In this document: one piece after another, positions 1 to 9,211 of the stretch | How positions within the stretch are numbered: position 1 is the first letter of the stretch | How the letters are laid out: the number at the start of each line of letters is the position of its first letter | Assembly: GCA_965198045.1 (NCBI GenBank) | Contig: CBDAOL010000011.1 | Coordinates: 186,001 to 250,000, forward strand | DNA from: CBDDEC01 sp965198045 | GTDB lineage: Bacteria; Chloroflexota; Dehalococcoidia; UBA2979 | Direction of reading: 5' to 3' | Length of the DNA: 64,000 nucleotides | Position numbers and translations under genes: made by a program | The notes under the pieces: model-generated | Told to the model about the DNA's origin: nothing | Seen by the model: the letters and a program-made list of their open reading frames with translations, nothing else | Database searches by the model: none

Positions 1-746
1 ATGCACTCGACCTCGACGCCGGCGCCCAGCCGCCGGTCGTCGCCGTCGTCGGTGGCGGCGGCAAGTCGTCGCTGATGTACCGCCTGGCCATCGAGGCGGT
101 TGCGCGTGGCCGCACGGCGGTGATCGCCGGCACAACGCGCTTCACCGGGCCCAGGCCACCGTTCCCGCAGCTCCCACGTGTCGAGGGCGAGGAGGCCGCG
201 CTGGTCGAGGCGGTGACGCGCGCCCTCGAGGATTCGCCGGCCGTCATCGCCGTCCCCGGCCACGAGCCGAAGTCGCGCTTCGCTGCGATGAACATCGAGA
301 CCGTCGAGGCGATGGCCCGCGTCGAGAGCCTCGGGCTGCTGGCCCTCGAGGCTGACGGCAGCCGGCTGCGGTCGTTCAAGGCGCCCGCCGAACATGAGCC
401 GGTGATTCCGCCGGCCGCCACGCACGTGTGCGTCGTCGTCGGACTCGCAGCCCTCGGCGCGCCGCTTGACGACGAGCACGTGCACCGCTCGGAGCGCGTG
501 CGCGCGATCGTCGGCGACGAGCCGGTCGTCACCGCCGAGGTGATCGCCGCGGTCCTCGCGAGCGAACAGGGCGGCCGTCGAGGCGTCGGCGAACGCCGCT
601 ACGCCGCCGTCATCAACCAGGCGGACCGTGACCTCGACGCCGCGCACGGGCTGGCCGAGGCGGTGCGCGCCGCCGGTGTCGAGCGCGTCGTGGTGGCGTC
701 GTTACGCGAGGACGACCCGGTGCACGCGGTGTTGACGAACCCATGA
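1..746 (+). CDS. yqeC: YqeC-family selenium cofactor accessory protein (5' end missing)
   Basis: Probable YqeC-type protein, a family linked to maturation of selenium-dependent molybdenum hydroxylases; its exact reaction is not established. The gene is cut by the left edge of the window. The frame is already open at base 3, and a glycine-rich nucleotide-binding loop (GGGGKSS) is encoded at 51-71, before the first ATG at 75, so that ATG is not the true start. The rest shows the family pattern: an ALEADGSR motif in the middle, then a C-terminal INQADRD segment typical of P-loop relatives. The 3' end is complete (stop 744-746). It points to selenium metabolism, which matters because two in-frame UGA genes lie 36-40 kb further on. 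Confidence 0.8.
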   Translation, partial: ALDLDAGAQPPVVAVVGGGGKSSLMYRLAIEAVARGRTAVIAGTTRFTGPRPPFPQLPRVEGEEAALVEAVTRALEDSPAVIAVPGHEPKSRFAAMNIETVEAMARVESLGLLALEADGSRLRSFKAPAEHEPVIPPAATHVCVVVGLAALGAPLDDEHVHRSERVRAIVGDEPVVTAEVIAAVLASEQGGRRGVGERRYAAVINQADRDLDAAHGLAEAVRAAGVERVVVASLREDDPVHAVLTNP

Positions 747-818
747 GCCTGTGACCCGCCGCACCGTCAACTCGTGTCGCGCTCGATACGATAGAGGTGC
801 TCCGAGGAGGCCTCGACG

Positions 819-1336
819 ATGTCCGAACTTACCGAGTTCCGTCACGAGAAAGATGCGTTCTTCGGCACCGACCAGCAGTCCCCGCTTACCCACGACCAGC
901 GCCACGGCTTCGCCGGCCTCGACTACTACGACGAGAACGGGGCGCTGGCGCTCACCCTGGAGCCCGAGGTCTTCGAACAGCCCGAGACGATCGAGATGCA
1001 GACCAGCACCGGCGACCTCGCCCGCTACCAGCGCTGGGCGCGCGTCAGCTTCGAGGTCACCGGCGCGCCAGCGTCCTTGACGATCTACCGTGATGTCGAA
1101 GGCGGTGGCCTGTTCCTCCCGTTCCAGGATGCGAACGCGGGCGGCGACACGTATGGCGCGGGCCGCTACCTCGACGTTCACCCCGTCGAGGGCGGGCGGC
1201 TCCTGATCGACTTCAACTACGCTTACAACCCCTACTGCGCCTACAACGAGCGGTGGTCGTGCCCGATCCCGCCCGCGGAGAACCGTCTCGCCGTGGCGAT
1301 CGAGGCGGGTGAGCGCACCTTCGAGCACACGCGTAG
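819..1336 (+). CDS. DUF1684 family protein, 3' end frame-disturbed
   Basis: Small cytosolic protein of the DUF1684 family, function unknown. The start ATG at 819 has a strong GAGGAGG ribosome site 8 bases upstream. Family hallmarks are visible: a DGRQ-like core and the C-terminal signature NPYCAYNERWSCPIPPAENR at about residues 137-156, followed by a short basic tail. In the annotated frame no stop occurs after this tail and the frame stays open to 2009, running antisense through two other genes, which is not believable for this family. A one-base shift near 1320 would give a stop at 1334-1336, where the family normally ends, so I end the gene there. This is one of many single-base breaks in the window. 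Confidence 0.7.
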
Positions 1337-1364
1337 GTCGTTCGTCAAACGCCGAGTTCGAGGG

Positions 1365-1562
1365 CTAGCCGGCGACGGGCGCCAGGCAGTCGGGATGCCC
1401 GCAGCCGCACGCGGTCGAGCCGTTCGAGCAGTCGCAGCTGGGCCCGCACTCGCCGTCGCCGAGGAGGCCGATACGCCGCAGGAGCTGCAGTCCGACGCCG
1501 AGAATCACGCCGAGGAAGACGAGGCGCCTGAGCTGCCGGAACATCGATCGGGCGTCCTTCAC
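1365..1562 (-). CDS. small membrane protein with cysteine-rich tail
   Basis: A 65-residue protein not assigned to a family. The N-terminal half is one hydrophobic helix (LVFLGVILGVGLQLL) preceded by basic residues; the C-terminal half is cysteine-rich, with six cysteines and a GCGHPDC segment, suggesting a metal-binding or disulfide-bonded tail. The start is either GTG at 1562 or ATG at 1544; an AAGGA motif about nine bases before 1544 favours the shorter form. It lies convergent to the DUF1684 gene and downstream of the ABC exporter on the opposite strand. Confidence 0.45.
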   Translation of the reverse strand: MKDARSMFRQLRRLVFLGVILGVGLQLLRRIGLLGDGECGPSCDCSNGSTACGCGHPDCLAPVAG

Positions 1563-1649
1563 CTGTTGCGCGCGTGGAGCGCCATTCTGCCAGCCACATC
1601 ACGCTGCTGCCAGTGTGGCCGGTTACATGCGACGTCGAGCAGTCCGCGG

Positions 1650-3469
1650 CTAGTCGCCCCCCGCCACTGCGTCGGCAACACCGTCGGGCGTCGGCAGCCG
1701 TTCCTCGTCGGAGAACTGCTCGCGATAGAGCGATGCGTAGAGCCCGTCCAGGGCCAGCAGCTCCTCGTGCGTCCCGCGCTCGACGACGTGGCCCTGGTCC
1801 AGGACGAGAATCATGTCGGCCGCGATCACCGTCGAGAGTCGGTGCGCGATCACCACGGTCGTGCGTCCACGCGCCAGCTCCTGTGTCGCGCCGCGAATCT
1901 CGCGCTCGAGCTTGGTGTCGAGCGAGGAGGTGGCCTCGTCGAGGATCAGGATCGGCGGGTCGTTGAGCACCGCCCGCGCGATCGCGACGCGCTGCTTCTC
2001 GCCGCCTGACAGCCGGTACCCGCGCTCGCCGACCACCGTGTCGAGGCCGTCCGCGAGCCGCTCCACGAGGCTATCGAGGCCGGCGGCGCTGGCGGCGGAC
2101 TCCACCTCGGCCTCCTCCGCGGGCCGTAGCGGATGTTGTCGCGCAGCGAGGCGTGGAAGAGGTAAGTCTCCTGCATCACTGTGCCGATCGCTCGGCTCAT
2201 CGAGTCGAGCGTCAGCCCGCGCACGTCGTGGCCGTCGATCCGCACCGACCCCTGCTGCGGGTCGTAGTAGCGCTGCATCAGGTAGGTCATCGTCGTCTTG
2301 CCCGCTCCGGAGGGACCGACCAGCGCCACCATCTGCCCCGGCGAAGCCCGGAAGGAGACGCTGTCGAGGGCGGGTGCGCCGCGCTCGGTGTACAGGAACT
2401 GCACGTCACGGAACTCGATCGTACCGGCCGGCGCCTCCAGCCGGTGCGCGTCGGGCGCCTCCTCCACCTCCACCGGCATGTCGAGGTACTCGAAGATGTG
2501 CTCGAACAGCGCGAGCGAGGAGAGCATGGTCGTGTTGATGCGGGCGATCATCTGGAAAGGGCCCGAAGACCTGTGTCAGCGCCGCGAAGGCAACGATCTC
2601 ACCTGTGCTGATACTGCCGTTTGTGACCGAGATGCCGCCGAGCCAGTAGACGACCGCCACCGAAACGAGCCCGAACAGCGACGAGGCCATGTTGAACCAT
2701 CGCCCTGCGATCAGCCGTCGGATCGAGAGCTGCCGCAGCTGCTGGTTCGACTCCTCGAACCGCTCCGCCTCGTACTCCTCGCGGCCGAACGTCTTGACGA
2801 GCATCGAACCTGAGACCGAGAGCGTCTCCTCGAGGTTGGCCGACATCTTCGACGATTCTTCATGCCATTCGAGCATCAGGCGACGCTGGTGCAGGCCGAC
2901 GCGAACGGTCGGGTAGACCCAGAGCGGCAGCACGACGATCACAATGATCGCCAGGCGCCAGTCCAGCATGAACATGATCCCCGCGGCGATCGTCAGCGTG
3001 ACGAAGTTGCGGAGGAACTCGGTGAAGGTTCCGGTCACCGCCTGTTGCATCGCGTTCACGTCGGTCGTGATGCGCGACAGGATCTCGCCGGTCCTCGTCG
3101 CGGTGAAGAAGCGAACGGACAGACGTTGCAGATGGCCGTGCAGCGATGAGCGAACGTTGTACATCACGCCCTGGCCGACGTGCTGGTTGAGGTAGCCCTC
3201 GAGGACGCCGAGCAGGCCAGAGGCGACGTACATCGCGACCATCACCGTCGCGAGCACGCCGATGCGGGATGCGGATCCCTCGGCGCCGAGCCCCATCTCG
3301 TTCACGATCTCGCCGATCAGCAGCACCGGTGCGAGGTTCAGCGCGACCGTCACGACGATCAGCACGATCAACGCGACGAGTTGCAGCTTGAACGGCGCGA
3401 ACAGCCCCGCGGCGCGCCCGGCGATCTCGAGTTTCGACCCTCGGGCCGGCCCATGCGCATTCGGCGCAT
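1650..3469 (-). pseudogene. ABC exporter half-transporter (MsbA/MDR type), three frame breaks
   Basis: Fused membrane plus ATPase half-transporter, about 600 residues if whole, for export of a lipid or drug-like substrate across the inner membrane. The membrane domain (encoded about 3440-2560) has several hydrophobic helices and an EILSRITTDV coupling segment; the ATPase has Walker A GPSGAGKTT, Q-loop QETYLF, signature LSGGE, Walker B ILILDEATSS and switch IAHRLS. Reading is broken three times: near 3440 (a base missing in GGG), at 2556-2558 (one extra A in AAA, between VFGPF and MIARINTT), and near 2120 (a base missing after RYG). The start ATG at 3469 overlaps the stop of the upstream XRE gene as TGATG, so the two are translationally coupled. 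Either sequencing error or real decay. Confidence 0.75.
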
Positions 3470-3855
3470 CAGCGCGCCCCGCCGCTGCCGTCGGCGTCGG
3501 CGTCGGCGTCCGCCTCGATCGGCACGAAGTCGATGCGCAGCTCATGCCCCATCGCACGCGCCGCGGCCGAGATCGTGCTCAGCCGAGGTTCGCGGCGGCC
3601 GGACTCGATGGCGCTGATGATGCTCTGCCGACGCCCCATCCGTTCCGCCAGCTCCGCCTGTGTCAAACCGGCCTCGTCGCGCATCGCGATCAGCTTGGAC
3701 ACGGCGTCGAAGCGCGGCTTCATCAGCTCGTACTGCTCGCGCACCTGAGGAAACTCATCGAGCAGCAGCTCGCGCGCCTGCGCGGCCGCCTCGGCGCTTT
3801 CGCCGTTACCTCGACGGCTGTTACGCCGGCGCCGTCCACGTCGTTCCGCCACCAT
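3469..3855 (-). CDS. XRE-family helix-turn-helix regulator
   Basis: DNA-binding protein of 128 residues. The N-terminal 45 residues are basic then helical; an XRE/Cro helix-turn-helix follows at about residues 60-110 (GLTQAELAERMGRRQSIISA, then IESGRREPRLSTI), resembling HigA-type antitoxins. An AGGGGG ribosome site lies a few bases before the ATG. The C-terminus ends in an alanine-aspartate repeat (ADADADAD). Its stop overlaps the start of the ABC exporter gene, so it probably regulates that operon and itself. No toxin gene sits beside it, which argues against a toxin-antitoxin pair. Confidence 0.8.
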   Translation of the reverse strand: MVAERRGRRRRNSRRGNGESAEAAAQARELLLDEFPQVREQYELMKPRFDAVSKLIAMRDEAGLTQAELAERMGRRQSIISAIESGRREPRLSTISAAARAMGHELRIDFVPIEADADADADGSGGAR

Positions 3856-3922
3856 CGCAACCCCCTCGAAGGTTTGAGTACAGAACTACGATATCACGCA
3901 AACAGGATATGGGGATACTGCG

Positions 3923-4810
3923 CTACGCCACCCTCGTCAGCCAGTCGCGGATCACCGTCTGCGCCGCCGGGTACTGCGTGATGGCGTGGTCGGCGTCGGG
4001 GATGGCGTGGAACTCGATCTCGCCGATGCCGTCGCGTAGCGCTTCCCCGTCTGAGAACGGGACGACCGAGTCCGCGTCGCCGTGGACGATCAACTTCGGC
4101 GCGTCGATAGAGGCGATCTCGTCGAAGCTCGAGGTGAAGTCGTAGCCCACGAAGGCCGCGTAGTTGCGGACGCTGCCGCGCCAGTAGCGGAAGAGATCCT
4201 CGTCCGAGACATCGGCGACCGCCTCCAAGTACGCGTCGCGCGCCTCGGCGGCCCGCTGGGCCATGAGGGAGTTCGGATTGCCGACCGTCGAGCGCTGGGG
4301 CGGGTCGATCAGCGCGTGCTTCGCCTCCGCGAAGACCGCTTCCGCGCCGTCCGCGTCCACGCGTTCGACGATCTGGCGGAACATCTGACCCCAGGGCGTC
4401 TCGAACATCAGCCGCGGGCCGGTGTTGAGCAGCGCCAGCGCCGAGACCGTCTCCGGGAAGCTCAGCGCGTACTGCTGAGCCACCATGCCGCCCATCGAGG
4501 AGCCGACGATGATGGCGCGGTCGTGTCCGAGGTGCGCCAGCAACGCCCGCGCGTCGGTGGCGATGTCTTCGAGGTTGTAGGCCTCGTTGATCGTGTACTC
4601 GGACTGGCCGGCGCAGCGCCGGTCGTGCGTGAGCAGCTGCACCTGGTCGAGCGGCGCCGCGTCGGTGATCGCTTGCGCGTTCGCCTCGCCGGGCGTGCCG
4701 GTGATGGTCGTGCCCGCGCCGCCGAAGCCACCATGGATGAAGAGCACCGGCGTGCCAGTCCCCTGGACTGCATAGGCCATCTCGAACCCGTTGATCGTCG
4801 CTGTCGGCAT
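3923..4810 (-). CDS. alpha/beta-fold hydrolase
   Basis: A 295-residue cytosolic hydrolase of the alpha/beta fold. The oxyanion region HGGFGG is at residues 26-31, the nucleophile elbow GSSMGG puts the catalytic serine at about 105, the acid is in HGDADSVVPF near residue 245 and the catalytic histidine is in DADHAI near 275. The substrate cannot be told from sequence; the pattern resembles proline iminopeptidase and haloperoxidase-like esterases. It is a single gene, read away from the CNNM gene at 4948 with about 140 bases between them. Confidence 0.85.
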   Translation of the reverse strand: MPTATINGFEMAYAVQGTGTPVLFIHGGFGGAGTTITGTPGEANAQAITDAAPLDQVQLLTHDRRCAGQSEYTINEAYNLEDIATDARALLAHLGHDRAIIVGSSMGGMVAQQYALSFPETVSALALLNTGPRLMFETPWGQMFRQIVERVDADGAEAVFAEAKHALIDPPQRSTVGNPNSLMAQRAAEARDAYLEAVADVSDEDLFRYWRGSVRNYAAFVGYDFTSSFDEIASIDAPKLIVHGDADSVVPFSDGEALRDGIGEIEFHAIPDADHAITQYPAAQTVIRDWLTRVA

Positions 4811-4947
4811 GCCGTGCCTCCGTTCCCGGCGCGCAGTGTAGCTCGACGTGTCGCGCGTCGAGGGGTGGGCCAGCCGCGACGACCGTCGAGGCGGCTACGC
4901 TGGCCTCGCAGCGAGCGCGTCGCTCGCCGCGTAGCTGGAGCCTCGCC

Positions 4948-6216
4948 GTGGCCATCTATCTCGTCCTGCTCGTGTTCCTGATCCTTCTCTCGGCGTTCTT
5001 CTCGTCGGCGGAGACCGCGTTCCTGTCGCTGCAGCGCGTGCGCCTGCAGCACCAGGTGCAGGAGGGCGTGCCGGGCGCCGCGAGGGTGGCGAGCCTCCTC
5101 GAGCGGCCGCAGAGCCTGCTCTCCGCGATCTTGCTCGGCAACAACCTCGTCAACACCGCGGCTGCCGCCGTCGGCACAGCCGTGGCGACCGAGGTGGTGG
5201 CGGGCGGCGGTGGTGTACTCGCCGCCACGGTTGTGATGACGGTGTTGCTCGTGATCTTCGGCGAGGTCACGCCCAAAGCCGCCGCACTCAGCCGCCCGAG
5301 CGGGCTGAGCCGTGCCTACGCGGTGCCGATGGAGGTCTGGGGGCGCGTGACGAGGCCGATCGGCTGGGCGCTCGACCATCTCGCGGCGGCGCTGCAGCGC
5401 GCCATCGGCGGCCCCGAGTCGCACGACGGCGCGACGCTGACCACCGCGGAGATCCGCACGGCGATCCAGATTGGCGCCGAAGCAGGAGCCATCGAGACGG
5501 TGCAGTCGAGCCGCCTGCTGGGCGCGCTTACCCTCGACCGGCGGCAGGTGCAGGAGATCATGATCTCCCGCATCGACATGACCGCCTGCGAGGCCGAAGA
5601 CAGCGCCGCCGAGGTGGCCCAGCGCTTCGCCACCTCGCGGTTCCAGCGACTGCCGGTCTACCGCGAGCAACCCGACCAGGTGGTCGGCTACGTCCACGTC
5701 AGCGACCTCAACGCGGCGCAACTCGATGGCCTGGGCAACCGTCGCGCGGGCGACCTGATGCGTACCGTCACCTTCGAGTCGGAGCACGCCTCGATCGCGC
5801 GCGTGCTCGAGGTGATGCAGGAGCATGCGACCTACCTCGTGATGCTGGTCGACGAATTCGGCGTGACCTCCGGTCTGGTCACCCTCGAGGACATCATGGA
5901 AGAGGTCGTCGGTGAGCTGCGCTCGGAGAGTGGCGCGACTCCTGCGCGCGATGACTCCATCCGCCGCGAGGACGGCGCGACGATCGTCGAGGGATCGCAC
6001 CTCCTCGTCGACCTCTCGAACGAGCTCGGTGCCGACTTCACGGACATCGAGGGCAACACGGTCGCCGGCCTGGTGCTCGCCTACCTGCGCCACTTTCCCG
6101 AGATGGGCGAGTACGCCGAGCACGCGGGCTACCGCTTCACCGTGCTCGAGGCGGGCGAGCGGCGGATCACCCGCGTCGCCGTCGAGCGTTCCACCACACC
6201 GGGGGCCAGCGAGTGA
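4948..6216 (+). CDS. CNNM/HlyC-CorC family membrane protein with CBS domains
   Basis: Integral membrane protein of 422 residues in the hemolysin C / CorC / CNNM family, thought to take part in divalent cation (magnesium or cobalt) efflux. The start is GTG at 4948. A DUF21 transmembrane domain fills residues 1-150 (FFSSAETAFLS and a GEVTPK motif), followed by two CBS domains (about 185-310, with VDEFGVTSGLVTLEDIMEE) and a C-terminal transporter-associated domain (IEGNTVAGLVL). The stop overlaps the GTG of the next gene by four bases (GTGA), so the two are co-translated. Confidence 0.88.
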   Translation: MAIYLVLLVFLILLSAFFSSAETAFLSLQRVRLQHQVQEGVPGAARVASLLERPQSLLSAILLGNNLVNTAAAAVGTAVATEVVAGGGGVLAATVVMTVLLVIFGEVTPKAAALSRPSGLSRAYAVPMEVWGRVTRPIGWALDHLAAALQRAIGGPESHDGATLTTAEIRTAIQIGAEAGAIETVQSSRLLGALTLDRRQVQEIMISRIDMTACEAEDSAAEVAQRFATSRFQRLPVYREQPDQVVGYVHVSDLNAAQLDGLGNRRAGDLMRTVTFESEHASIARVLEVMQEHATYLVMLVDEFGVTSGLVTLEDIMEEVVGELRSESGATPARDDSIRREDGATIVEGSHLLVDLSNELGADFTDIEGNTVAGLVLAYLRHFPEMGEYAEHAGYRFTVLEAGERRITRVAVERSTTPGASE

Positions 6217-6974
6217 GCGTCGACGCAGTCATCTTCGACTGGGGTGGAACGCTGACGCCATTCGCGTCGATCGAGATGGAAGACATGTGGCGGCTCGCCG
6301 CGCAGCACATCGCAGAGCACCACCAGCTCGACGGCACGTCCGAGCTCGACGCCACTCTCGACGCCACCGAGGACGAGATCACGCGTCGCCTCATGGACGT
6401 GGAGCGGGCGTTCTGGGACCGCACCGAGTCCGATGCTCGCGCTGGGTCGCTCAGCGACCTGCTCGCCGACGCCACACGCACGCTCGGCGTCGATGTCGCC
6501 GAGGCGGTGCTCGAGGAGGCCGGCGTCCGCTACCTCGACGCCTGGACGCCACACATCACTCACGACGACGAGGCCGTCGAGGTCATCGCTGCGTTGCGGT
6601 CGCGCGGTCTGCGTGTCGGCCTGCTCTCGAACACGCACTGGCCGCGGACCTTCCACGAGCGGTTCTTGGAGCGTGACGGGCTCGCCGAGCTGATCGAGGT
6701 GCGTTGTTACACCAGCGAGATGACGCACATGAAACCGCATGCCGACGCCTTCCGCGTCCCGCTGGAGGCCCTGGGCAACGTCGATCCTCGGCGGGCGGTG
6801 ATGGTGGGCGATCGACCGTTCGACGACATCCACGGCGCGAAGCAGCTGGGCATGCGCGCCGTGCTACGACCCAACGACGATGTCCCCGGCTACAATGTCA
6901 CGCCCGACGCCGAGATCGACGCCCTGCACGAGTTGCTGCCGCTGATCGACGCTTGGATGGAGGCCTCCGAGTGA
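6213..6974 (+). CDS. HAD-superfamily hydrolase
   Basis: Phosphatase-like protein of 253 residues. Motif I FDWGGTLTP lies at the N-terminus (nucleophile aspartate 9; the usual second Asp of DxD is replaced by Gly, as in some HAD subfamilies using DWGGT), motif II LLSNTHW near residue 130, the motif III lysine in HMKPHADAF, and motif IV MVGDRPFDDIHGA. A helical cap lies between motifs I and II. It starts with GTG inside the preceding gene's stop and ends in a GTGA overlap with the sulfurtransferase, so three genes form one coupled operon. Substrate unknown. Confidence 0.85.
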   Translation: MSVDAVIFDWGGTLTPFASIEMEDMWRLAAQHIAEHHQLDGTSELDATLDATEDEITRRLMDVERAFWDRTESDARAGSLSDLLADATRTLGVDVAEAVLEEAGVRYLDAWTPHITHDDEAVEVIAALRSRGLRVGLLSNTHWPRTFHERFLERDGLAELIEVRCYTSEMTHMKPHADAFRVPLEALGNVDPRRAVMVGDRPFDDIHGAKQLGMRAVLRPNDDVPGYNVTPDAEIDALHELLPLIDAWMEASE

Positions 6975-7804
6975 CCGACCTGCACGCCCCCGACCCCGCC
7001 GCACCGCACCCACTGCTGGTCACCACCGAATGGCTGGCGGAACATGTCGATGACCCCGAGCTCGTGCTAATCGATGCCGGCGAGCCGCTGGCCTACCGCC
7101 GCGCACACGTGCCCCGCGCCGTGAGCGTTCCCCACCCCTACCTGAAGGGCGAAGGCAGCGCGCTGGTCATGGAGGCGCCGACCTTCGAGGCGCTCGCGCA
7201 GCGCCGGGGCGTGTCCGCCGACTCGCCGGTCGTGATCTACGACGACAACGCCTCGTTGCACTCCGCCCGCGTCTGGTGGGTCTTCCGCCTCTACGGGCAC
7301 GAACGCGTGCGCGTCCTCGACGGCGGTCTCAACGCCTGGCTCGACGAGGGCCGCGCGCTCACCTCGGCGCCCGGCCGTCCCGAGCCCGGCACCTTCGAGG
7401 CGCGGACCGACCCCACGCAGCTCTGCACGATCGACGAGCTGCGCTCCGAACTCGAGGGCGATGTCGCGATCTGGGATACGCGCGCCGATGGCGAATGGGA
7501 CGGCTCGGACGCACGGGGCAACGCACGCGTGGGCCGCGTGCCCGGCTCGGTCCACCTCGAGTGGCGTCACCTGATGCAGGGCCCGCCGGCGCGGCGCTTC
7601 CGCGCGCTCGACGAGATCCGCACTGCGCTCCTCGAGGCCGGTCTCGATCCCGACGCGCCGACCGTCAGCTACTGCCAGGCCGGCATCCGCGGCGCCTTCG
7701 GCGCGTTCATCCTCGCGCTCATGGGCAACGACGATGTCCGCAACTACGACGGCTCGATGGGCGAGTGGGCCAACCGCGAGGACACACCGCTGGTGCTCGC
7801 GTAG
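6971..7804 (+). CDS. sulfurtransferase with tandem rhodanese domains
   Basis: Thiosulfate or 3-mercaptopyruvate sulfurtransferase of 277 residues. Two rhodanese modules are present: an N-terminal inactive one (about residues 15-130, HVPRAVSVPH and VRVLDGGLNAW) and a C-terminal active one (155-275) with persulfide cysteine 235 in SYCQAGIRG. The start is GTG at 6971, overlapping the HAD gene stop by four bases; the frame remains open well upstream, but the overlap and domain boundaries fix this start. It may supply sulfane sulfur, and such enzymes can also carry selenium. Confidence 0.87.
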   Translation: MTDLHAPDPAAPHPLLVTTEWLAEHVDDPELVLIDAGEPLAYRRAHVPRAVSVPHPYLKGEGSALVMEAPTFEALAQRRGVSADSPVVIYDDNASLHSARVWWVFRLYGHERVRVLDGGLNAWLDEGRALTSAPGRPEPGTFEARTDPTQLCTIDELRSELEGDVAIWDTRADGEWDGSDARGNARVGRVPGSVHLEWRHLMQGPPARRFRALDEIRTALLEAGLDPDAPTVSYCQAGIRGAFGAFILALMGNDDVRNYDGSMGEWANREDTPLVLA

Positions 7805-7811
7805 CCCTCGG

Positions 7812-9110
7812 CTAGTTGCCGGCTGCCACCTCGGCGGTGCGGGCCAGGGCGGTTCGGCGCCGCTCGGCGCTGACGAGCACGCTGAGCATCGCCACCAAGA
7901 CCAGCACCCCGACGAAGGCGAGCGCCAGGAAGGTAGCGGCCGTGTCGTAGCGCTCGGTGATCAACCCCGTCACGGAGCTCGCCAGCGAGCCGACCCCAAA
8001 GATCAGGGTGAACGAGATGCCGAAGGCGCTACCGACGGAGCCCTCGGGCGCATAGTCAGTGATCAGGCCGTTGATCACGGGCTGCTGAGCGAAGTTGGCC
8101 ACCACGAACCCGACCGCCGCGAGCAGCAGCGCGAACCCGACCGACAGCGACATTAGGAAGAGGAACAGCGGAATCAGCAGCGTGAAGGGCACGATCGCGC
8201 GCTCGGCCGAGACCCGATCGCTGAGCCAGCCGCCCGCGAACTGGCCGAACACGGCGAACAGCAGCACCAGCGCAGTCATCGCGCCCGCGACTGCCTCGGC
8301 GTCCCAGCCGAGGATGGAGATGCGCAGATGCTGTTCGAGGTGGGTGGCGAAGAACGTCAGCGCGCCGCGGTAGATGAACCCGGTGCCGATCGCGGCGGCG
8401 AAGATCACGAGCAGCGGTCCGCTGAACCAGCTGCGCTGCGCCGGCGGCGTGGTGCGCGGGTGCTGCGGCGGCGCCTCGCGCAGCGCCACCTGCCGATCGG
8501 CGACGGCCTGCGCCGCCTCGTCCCGGTCGGGGGCCAGCCGCCAGACGAGGAACGCGACCGTCGCCGCCAGCGCGGCGAACACGAGGTAAGCGACGCGCCA
8601 ATCGGCCGCGATGGCGACGCCGATCGCGAGCGCCGGAGCCAGCGCGATGCCGATGTTGCCGGCGACGCCGTGGCTCGCCAGCGCCAGTCCGCGCCTCGTC
8701 GCCACGGTCGCGACCAGCGACGTGCCAGCCGGGTGGTAGAGCCCGATGCCCGCCCCGAGCAGCGACAGCGCGATCGCGAGCACGACGAGGTTCGGCGCAG
8801 CGGCGACCGCGAGCGCGCAGACCGCGGCCGAGCCCAGCGCCAGCGTCATCACGAAGCGCGGGCCTCGTCGGTCGACGAGCCAGCCCGAGGGCAGCGCGAA
8901 GGCGCCGAAGGTGATCGTGCCGGCGTTACCGACCGCGCCCAGCACGGCGAAGTCAGCGCCAAACTCGAGCCCGATCCGCACGAGCAGCGCCGCGAACACG
9001 AGCTCCATCGAGTGCGTCGCGCCATGCGCCAGTGCCGCCGAGGCGACCACACGCCGCTCGAGGCTTGCTTGCGCGGCAGTCGCAACGGGGGCCGGGGTCG
9101 TGGTCGACAT
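7812..9110 (-). CDS. MFS transporter
   Basis: Major facilitator superfamily protein of 432 residues with about 12 hydrophobic helices and a central hydrophilic loop near residues 195-230. The loop 2-3 motif is seen as GWLVDRRGPRF, and the second half has the matching GGWLSDRVSAERA. Proline- and glycine-rich helix 5 (GAGIGLYHPAGTS) resembles fosmidomycin-resistance-type exporters. Substrate unknown. It reads leftward and ends eight bases from the sulfurtransferase stop. About 100 bases upstream lies ogt on the same strand, with a CGCCC/GGGCG hairpin between them. Confidence 0.85.
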   Translation of the reverse strand: MSTTTPAPVATAAQASLERRVVASAALAHGATHSMELVFAALLVRIGLEFGADFAVLGAVGNAGTITFGAFALPSGWLVDRRGPRFVMTLALGSAAVCALAVAAAPNLVVLAIALSLLGAGIGLYHPAGTSLVATVATRRGLALASHGVAGNIGIALAPALAIGVAIAADWRVAYLVFAALAATVAFLVWRLAPDRDEAAQAVADRQVALREAPPQHPRTTPPAQRSWFSGPLLVIFAAAIGTGFIYRGALTFFATHLEQHLRISILGWDAEAVAGAMTALVLLFAVFGQFAGGWLSDRVSAERAIVPFTLLIPLFLFLMSLSVGFALLLAAVGFVVANFAQQPVINGLITDYAPEGSVGSAFGISFTLIFGVGSLASSVTGLITERYDTAATFLALAFVGVLVLVAMLSVLVSAERRRTALARTAEVAAGN

Positions 9111-9211
9111 GCACGCCTCGATGGCTCGCTACGAGCAGAACGCCCACCGGAGGCGGGCGCTCAGTGTCTCGCGGCTGCTTCGATGGTTACAGCCCTGGCT
9201 CTCCTCGCCAG

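Noticed and set aside
3469..3855. XRE protein as antitoxin of a toxin-antitoxin pair
   Set aside because: No small toxin gene adjoins it; the coupled gene is an ABC exporter.
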